Of a stretch of DNA of 64,000 bases, positions 57,695-64,000 are shown piece after piece. The notes below the pieces were generated by a model that was not told the origin of the DNA, made no database searches, and saw only the letters and a program-made list of their open reading frames with translations. The stretch comes from Utricularia gibba (lineage: Eukaryota > Streptophyta > Magnoliopsida > Lamiales > Lentibulariaceae): assembly GCA_002189035.1 (NCBI GenBank), contig NEEC01000014.1, positions 250,501 to 314,500 on the forward strand, in the 5' to 3' direction. Made by a program: the position numbers and the translations under genes. Position 1 is the stretch's first letter. Each line of letters starts with the position of its first letter.

Positions 57695-58343
57695 CATCAT
57701 CTTGTCATGTTTTCACTATAATTTGCAATGATTTCTGTTACCACTTTCCGTTATGTTTTAAATTGAGTCATCAAATTGAACGATACAACAATTTGTGATG
57801 ACAGGTGTCCATTGAGCTTCAAGCTAGAGGTGAGTAGATTGGTCTTGTTGTCCGCAATTATCCCTCAACTCTTCAATCAGCTAACTGTTTCGTTTTTAAT
57901 TTCGCATAAACAACCACCACAAAATAAAGAGTCTGATTTAAAACTTCTTTAGTTCTAATTATCATAAACAGTGTTTGAACCTAACATGAAAATGATTTAT
58001 GAAAGCTGAGTACGATGTGCTTGTCTACCGGTTTTTTCCTATATTGGTTTAGTGAACAGATATCGACAGAATGGCGCCTTTGATTCATTTTTAAAACTGG
58101 GATTTTCCCAAGGATTTATTCGCTTAGAAATATAAACCACGTTGGAAATCAACACTCCATTTTCTTCCCTATCGTTCAAAAACTTTTGTAGTTGGAACAC
58201 TGATATTCATCTTCAATATCATTATGATAAGAGATTATATCGCTGCAAGATATCCATTTGAGAAGGTGAGAGATGCAAGAGAACAGCTTTCAGTCAATGC
58301 GCTAGCATCATTAAGTGGACATTTCCGATCAAAATGGTATGCT
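57695..58343. other. Shared GT37 3' flank, no gene
   Basis: 57850-57980 matches the flank after the GT37 genes at 38830-38960 and 44700-44850. The rest separates the plus-strand pseudogene from the convergent intact gene and shows no coding signs. Confidence 0.55.
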
Positions 58344-59942
58344 CTAGGATGCATTGGTATGGTCATTAACTAACTTCACTCCTCCCCAGTAATTATCAGC
58401 ACACGGTCTTGTATGCCTTATTACGCTTTCATCAATCACACGTTTCATCTTGCAGTCATATCTTGGGGGTATGAGGTAGCATGGTTCCATGGATACCACT
58501 CGTTCGCAGGGTCGATCATGGCCGGTTTGGTTCTTCGACTTGAAGATCATCCTTGGTGTTAACCCGCCTATGCCTTGAGCCGCATATCCGAAAGTTGATA
58601 ACGCACTTGTAACCAGTTCATCTGCTAAACTAAGCAGATAAATCTCGGCCAGTGCTTTTCGATCATGATCTCGGTTCCCAGTAGCTTGCTTCACTTCAAA
58701 ACTTGCTTGCTCAATCGCAACTATTTCTCCAGTTGTTGGAGCATTTTCCAAGTACAGTTTTCTGATTTCTTCAAAATAGTCTCGGCTCAGTGACGCTAGT
58801 AGAACAACGATCCTTTTTCCATTCTTCTTCATCATGGGCTCAGTCAAATTCACAGGCTCGTTTCGTGGGAGTAAGCCATTGCTCATAGTACACGAAAGGA
58901 TTTGATTAACAATATCTTGTGTTGGGATATTTTCGAAATCAAAATTCCGAATTTGGACCCCAAGTTTTACATCAAATCCTAATAGATAAGTTTTGTAGAA
59001 GCTGCTCACGAGCCCCCAAACGGAATTAGTTGGATGGAACAAATACTGTGCTAAGAAATGAAACACCGTCTCCTTGTCAGGAAATAGATTATCTAGTTCC
59101 TTCTCAAAGCAAGACATTGAGAAGAAAGAGGGAGCGAAATATAGATCCGAAAACATCATCAACCAGGGTACATCCGTTACATATGACTGATCTTCATCAC
59201 AAAAGAAACGTTTATCGAGATCTCCAAAGTTTATATATAGGTGGATGTATACATAGAGTTGTGGAGGGGTTGAGATACTTGAATTACCCAACAACTTGTT
59301 TCCCAATAGCTTCCCAAAACATTCCTCGGAATCTTTGTTAAAACCACTCAATTTATGGGCCAATGGGAAGTCCAAAGGAAGTAACCAAGAACCCTCAGGA
59401 AAGGGTTCACAAAAGAGATCAGAAATGGCATCCTTGGGATCAACGAGGAGAACCCTGTCGGTGAGAAGAGCATACAAAAATGTGGAAGCAAGACTGAGGA
59501 TTCTATTTCCCAATCCATCCACAGGGAGCCATATAACGTACTTGCATTCAAAGAGTGCACCACTAGACATGTTGATTTTGAGGGAATGAATTGTCATGTT
59601 ATATAGAAATGTATATGGAGCACATCTCTTGTGTCGAGCCTCATAGCTCCGCAACTTGGAGATAAGATATAAAGAAGGTTTTCTCATCTTTGATCTTTGC
59701 GTCAAGAGTAAATCATACCTACTATAGCAAGAAGGTCGATCGAATCCACTTGGAAGGAGGTCGGCTTGATGTTGGACTTGATAACTGCCCTCGTTAGGGT
59801 TATGCCCATGCTGAGCATACCTTCGTGTCATGTTGTAAAGAAATGCCAAGATCGTCCCAAAAAGTAGAAAAAAGAAAACAAGTTTCAACCAATGTCTGCT
59901 AGATTGTGTCAGTAACATCTTGAATGGTGTTTGGCGTTCCAT
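58344..59942 (-). CDS. Xyloglucan-type fucosyltransferase (GT37), full length
   Basis: The gene encodes 532 residues from the ATG at 59942 (MERQTPFKMLLTQSSRHWLK). The signal anchor spans about residues 19-37. Catalytic landmarks in order are PSCYSRYDLLL (about 70), VDGLGNRILSLASTFLYALL (about 141-160), FCEPFPEGSWLLP, FFCDEDQSYVTDVPW, KLGVQIRNFDFENIP (about 326-340, GDP-fucose-binding Arg at 332), APTTGEIVAIEQASF, and STFGYAAQGIGGLTPRM. It belongs to a second sublineage that differs clearly from the 37- and 41-kb genes and ends WGGVKLVND. Its dead sister is at 10251-11194. It is expected to be a Golgi GDP-fucose-dependent transferase with unknown acceptor. Confidence 0.93.
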   Translation of the reverse strand: MERQTPFKMLLTQSSRHWLKLVFFFLLFGTILAFLYNMTRRYAQHGHNPNEGSYQVQHQADLLPSGFDRPSCYSRYDLLLTQRSKMRKPSLYLISKLRSYEARHKRCAPYTFLYNMTIHSLKINMSSGALFECKYVIWLPVDGLGNRILSLASTFLYALLTDRVLLVDPKDAISDLFCEPFPEGSWLLPLDFPLAHKLSGFNKDSEECFGKLLGNKLLGNSSISTPPQLYVYIHLYINFGDLDKRFFCDEDQSYVTDVPWLMMFSDLYFAPSFFSMSCFEKELDNLFPDKETVFHFLAQYLFHPTNSVWGLVSSFYKTYLLGFDVKLGVQIRNFDFENIPTQDIVNQILSCTMSNGLLPRNEPVNLTEPMMKKNGKRIVVLLASLSRDYFEEIRKLYLENAPTTGEIVAIEQASFEVKQATGNRDHDRKALAEIYLLSLADELVTSALSTFGYAAQGIGGLTPRMIFKSKNQTGHDRPCERVVSMEPCYLIPPRYDCKMKRVIDESVIRHTRPCADNYWGGVKLVNDHTNAS

Positions 59943-61135
59943 GGCCTGAACTTCAGATTACCTTCACTCGCACGTAGGATAATGTCAATGGAGATGGATA
60001 ATTTATGATGAAGACATCATTGCACGAGATGAAAACCAGAGTTGAGCATACGCTATAATCGAATATGCAACATGAATCTTGAGGTTTCAAAGATTTTTAA
60101 ACTATTCAAATCCATGCATACTCTTTGCCACAGCCCCCATCCTTAAGGCACTCTATAGATTCACCAAACATTGTACAATAATAGGCGTGCCAATCCACAT
60201 TCGATTTTGCATTATATTATTTTATTACCTATGGTCAAATATTTCATGGTCGTCACAGTTTTGACCATAATGTAATTGAAGTGGAATAAGGTTGTGTACA
60301 TTTTATTGAGTCGGCCCACATAGGCACGTTGTGTACGATTGGCTTAATTGTGCTTTTATTATTATTATTTTCTAAAGAATCATAAAACCAAAATTTGCTA
60401 TTATTTTTTTATATTATTGTGATTTTTTAGCTTTTGTTTCCCACTTGTGTGACCATGTATCTGTGGGGGTGTACGTATTATCCAAAAAAATTCGAGAAGT
60501 CTGCAATAGATGAGATTTCTACACCCAAGGCACAAACCCAAATATTTCAGAATATATATTTGATATATAATAACATCCAAATATATCAGTACTTTATATG
60601 GATCTTATTTACTGAATCTATCTTCAAGATATAAGAGAATCCACCTTTGTCATTGTTGAAGGCTTCATACGTCCACATAGGATTATTGGGGAGACCCTTT
60701 GGAGGATAATTTTAGGAGTTAGGGAGGAACTTTTATCTCTTTGTTTCTACACGATCTATATTTGTAACACTGTATTTGATTCTATGATCTTTTTTTCTGG
60801 TTGTTTTGTTAAATTTATTCATCTTGTTCTAGTGAAATAATTTATCTAGCGTGTTTAGCGTCCATAACTTTTCCTTTGGATTTCAGAGTCACCAAAGTAT
60901 GTCCTTTGTCTTCATGTGTCTTCCAATCACTACACGCATCCATCCATCATCATAATCAAATTTGAACAGCTAGCTTATCGCTTTACATGGGAATACTATT
61001 TTCTACGATCCCTTAAAAGGGATTCCTAATGGATCTTAACAAGTGCTATAAATAGCTCGTTTTCCTCATGAGATATGCATTCCCAAAAGCACAATAAGCA
61101 TTATGAAAATTGGGAATGCAAGATGATTTCGATAA
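59943..61135. other. Promoter side of the 58-kb GT37 gene and intergenic DNA
   Basis: 59943-60066 matches the promoter of the pseudogene at 11195-11330. Further right the DNA is AT-rich with no recognised gene. A stretch at 60450-60840 looks LTR-like in base composition but I could not define ends. Confidence 0.5.
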
Positions 61136-62689
61136 ACCGCTGTCACAGTTTGATGCTTCAGGGTGAGTATTATTTGGTTATGAGTGTAGACAAAGCCTTA
61201 ATGTTTATCAATTTTGAGATCCTGTAAACTCAACTGAATGTGTGTAAGGACACAAAATGTTTCAGGTAAAAACCGAGTTTTTTAGCTGGTAAAACCTCTT
61301 ATAATCTGGTTAATCACCCCAGATTTCAGAGTTCACTATAAACAAGAGGAAGCACACTTGATCACACACATAGAACAACTACAATGCACACCAGTGCAGG
61401 AAACACACACTCCTTGTGATCACTTCTCCAATAGCTTTTGTGATCATCCACCGTGCCCCACATCCAGACAGAATTCTCACTCCTTGGATCAGGTTCCACA
61501 CCTTGCTCCATATATCCACTTCCAAGATTTGTGGATTTAGTAGGAAGTGTAATTGTCAGGTGCATCTCACGCCTCACTTCCAACCTGTTATTGAGCAGCC
61601 CATTTGCACATTATGGACTTGCTTACCTCCTACAATCACCCCTTCAGGCTGGAAAGGGGGATCAGATTCAGAAACTGAACATTTGACTAGCCTACTTTAG
61701 CAGAATCATATGCTGTGAGGAGGCTAACACTTTTGTCAACGTATTTGCTATGTTATCAGCGGTCTTCATCTTTTCCAGCAGGAATTGATTCTGTTCCACC
61801 ATATCTTTGACCCAGCAATATCTCATGTCTACGTGCTTGGCTCTTGAGTGATATATATGATGTCTGCTCAAAATTAATGCACTCTGATTATCACAAAAAA
61901 TGGTTACCCTATATTCCTACAGACCAAGTTCTTCCATAAACCGACCAAGCCATATGGCCCTCCTTTCCAGCTTCAGACAAGGCCATATATTTGGCTTCGG
62001 TACTTGATAGAGCTATACACTTTTGTAATGTAAACATCCAAATGACTCTTGCTCCACCTAACAAAGCAATTAAACCAATCATAGATCTTCTTGTATCAAC
62101 ATCCCCTGTCAAATCAAAATCCACATACACACATGGGGTTAGGAACTTGCTGCCATAACATAGGTAGAGCTCAGCTGTCCCCTTTAGATAACGCACCAGC
62201 CATTTAGCAGCTTCCCAATGTTGGCGGCGTGGATTTGACATGTATCTACTGATGCAGCTAATTGCGTAAGCAATGTCAAGTCGAGTACTCAGCATTATGT
62301 ACATGACCGAATCCACCAAGGAAGGAAATGGCACGTTGTTCATTTCATGCTGCTCACACTCCTCATTTGGACAAAATTTGGTGGATAATTTAACACCAGG
62401 ATTCATGGGCATTGATAGTGACTGACTATCTCTCAACCCAAATTTTTCTACAACTTGGTTGATGTAGCGTGTTTGGTTGCTTAGAATCCCACGAGCTCCA
62501 TCTCATTCAATATCAATACCCAAAATTCTCTTAGTTGCACCTAAGTCTTTCATATCAAATTCTGACCTCAACTGCTTCTTGAGAGCATGAATATGCCTTA
62601 TATACTTACTGATGAGCGGCATATCATCGACATATAAAATCAAGATCACTACATCATTGATAACACATATTTTTGAATAATGCACAGAA
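61136..62689 (-). mobile_element. Copia fragment: RT/RNase H and probable 3' LTR
   Basis: Minus-strand remnant. RT begins abruptly at about 62689 with LYVDDMPLISKY and DMKDLGATKRILGIDIE, so the 5' end is missing. A frameshift follows. The next open part (61909-62436) has YAISCISRYMSNPRRQHWEA and the RNase H segment CIALSSTEAKYMALSEA. The C-terminus reads on to about 61695. A probable LTR lies at about 61136-61640, with a TATA box near 61337 read on the minus strand and a purine-rich tract near 61640. This lineage differs from the other Copia elements in the window. Confidence 0.75.
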
Positions 62690-63547
62690 ATTACTTATAT
62701 TGTGCTACAAAAAATCATGTTTTATTGTCTAGTTTTATATTTTTACGTATAAGTACTGTAATTGTGTTATTTTAGTCTTATTTGGGACTAAAAATCATAG
62801 ATTTAATCTCAACCTTCTAATAGTTTTATTAGAGCAATGCAGTACAAGTTGCAATACAAATCCCAAGGAGCCGAATATGAATAGTGTGGTGACAAAGGGT
62901 GAGACAGAAGTCTGAAAAAGAGTACACACAAAATCCAAGAAAAAGTAAAAAGGGGGATTTTGGACAAAAAGGGAGAAAAAATGGAGAGATAAGGCAGATC
63001 TACCTCATTGGAGACTCACGACATTCTTTCTGGAAAAGGTTTTTTTGAGGAGGAAGAAGGAGGAAGACAAACAGGAACGAAGCTGAAGTTTCAACACTAT
63101 TTTCTATTTTCGAAGAATATTACTCTTAACTAAGAGTAGCTAGCGACGTTTCTAGTTTCTATTGACATTTCACATTACTTGCTTGTTTAGTAATAAACAT
63201 ACATCCCTTAGGAGTTCCAAAGCATTACCCATTTTCTATTAGAAATCACTGAGTTCCAAGCTTATTACTTTTCTTTACTGCATTCCACCCTTAGTGCTAG
63301 TTAAGACCAATTCTACCACGTGACACTGATTTCATGTATTAATAATTACATGACAAGAACCTGCTCTTTGTGTTCGACCCTAATAACCATGCTCATAATT
63401 GTATTATGCTTTAATGTGTATTAGGTTATAAATTTATTTGATAGGAAAATTGCAATTTAACGACGTTGAATTTTTTGTTTATCATCATCTTCAAGTCTCT
63501 TTAAATATACGCACAAATCAGAAGCTGATTTATGGAAACCAAGCTGC
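62690..63547. other. Intergenic or decayed repeat DNA, no gene
   Basis: Non-coding. The section with TGTGTTCGACCCTAATAA near 63371 resembles retroelement or MULE terminal regions; a related CCTGTGTTCGACACCC occurs inside 53173-54514 in reverse orientation. I cannot define an element. Confidence 0.4.
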
Positions 63548-63932
63548 TGTTGAAGGATGATGTGGTTGGCCAGAGTCATCACGCTGAGTCTCACGAAGGG
63601 GAAAGAATGTGGCTAGGGTTCGAGGAACAAGAAGGCCGCTGAAATGAGCTAAAACCATGGACCACCGCAACAAACAAGGCCCACCTAAGCTTTGGAAAGG
63701 CCACAGGGGGGGCTCAAACCAGCCCAGCCTAACTCGCAATACATGGGATCATGAGCAACCAACCTCCACCACTTGTGCAACGGTAACATTTATAGCCGTT
63801 GGGAAAAACTCTATAAGTACTGAATCACACCTGTAACGAATAGAATTCTTTTCAGCAAAACAGATACAATAATATCAGTTATAGTTCAGTGACTAGAAGA
63901 GGCTCCAAGTTAGAGAGCTACATATCCTTTCA
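63548..63932 (+). repeat. 5' LTR of a Copia element running off the window
   Basis: 385 bases starting TGTTGAAGGATGATGTGG and ending TATCCTTTCA. It is followed at 63933 by the primer-binding site TGGTAACAGCTGTGGG, as in the family at 51704 and 15568. A TATAAGTA box lies near 63811. The gag region would begin after 64000, so completeness is unknown. Confidence 0.82.
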
Positions 63933-64000
63933 TGGTAACAGCTGTGGGATAAAAGCAAGACTCTGCTCAAAGCACAGCAATCCCCTCCCAGGTTCCACGA

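Noticed and set aside
60450-60840. Possible solo LTR
   Set aside because: No matching TG...CA ends or target duplication could be found.

Overview
This is nuclear DNA from a flowering plant. The evidence is plant-specific families (GT37 cell-wall fucosyltransferases, a DUF563/GT61 glycosyltransferase, a STIG1-like peptide gene, phylloplanin/Ole e 1-like proteins), GT-AG introns, TATA boxes, AT-rich intergenic DNA, and many Copia, Gypsy, hAT and MITE insertions with clear target-site duplications (TSDs). I cannot name the species from sequence alone.

Layout. (1) 1-10160 is a giant inverted repeat. Two arms of at least 4.3 kb (1-4303 and 5858-10160) mirror each other, with paired coordinates always summing to 10161, around a 1.55-kb spacer that holds a decayed Gypsy integrase. 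Each arm carries the same phylloplanin-like gene, so the two copies are divergent twins. (2) 10250-16750 has a 3'-truncated GT37 pseudogene, AT-rich DNA and a Copia LTR-gag fragment. (3) 16813-22880 is a proline-rich secreted-protein gene split by a 5.2-kb Copia element (TSD ACCGC). (4) 24347-42985 holds three tandem GT37 genes: one broken by a 255-bp MITE and other lesions, and two with full-length frames. Between them lie a DUF7796-like fragment, a two-exon GT61 gene, a two-exon STIG1-like gene, a methyltransferase-like gene and a solo Copia LTR. (5) 45416-57694 is nested transposon territory. A hAT-like transposase is interrupted by a nearly complete 5.4-kb Copia element (TSD ATTAG). A sixth GT37 copy is split by a 5'-truncated Copia element that itself carries a 1.34-kb insertion with a 9-bp TSD. 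(6) 58344-59942 is the third full-length GT37 gene (minus strand). It is followed by Copia RT/RNase H debris and, at the right edge, a 5' LTR plus primer-binding site whose element runs out of the window.

Functionally the host content is a cell-wall/secretory locus. The GT37 enzymes are expected to add fucose from GDP-fucose to wall polysaccharides or arabinogalactan proteins in the Golgi. A GT61 enzyme and a membrane-anchored methyltransferase-like protein lie inside the same cluster. The intact genes look expressible (TATA boxes, signal anchors), while half of the GT37 copies are dead. No co-regulation can be shown from the sequence. The most unusual single structure is the near-perfect 10-kb palindrome, which may be real biology or an assembly artefact.
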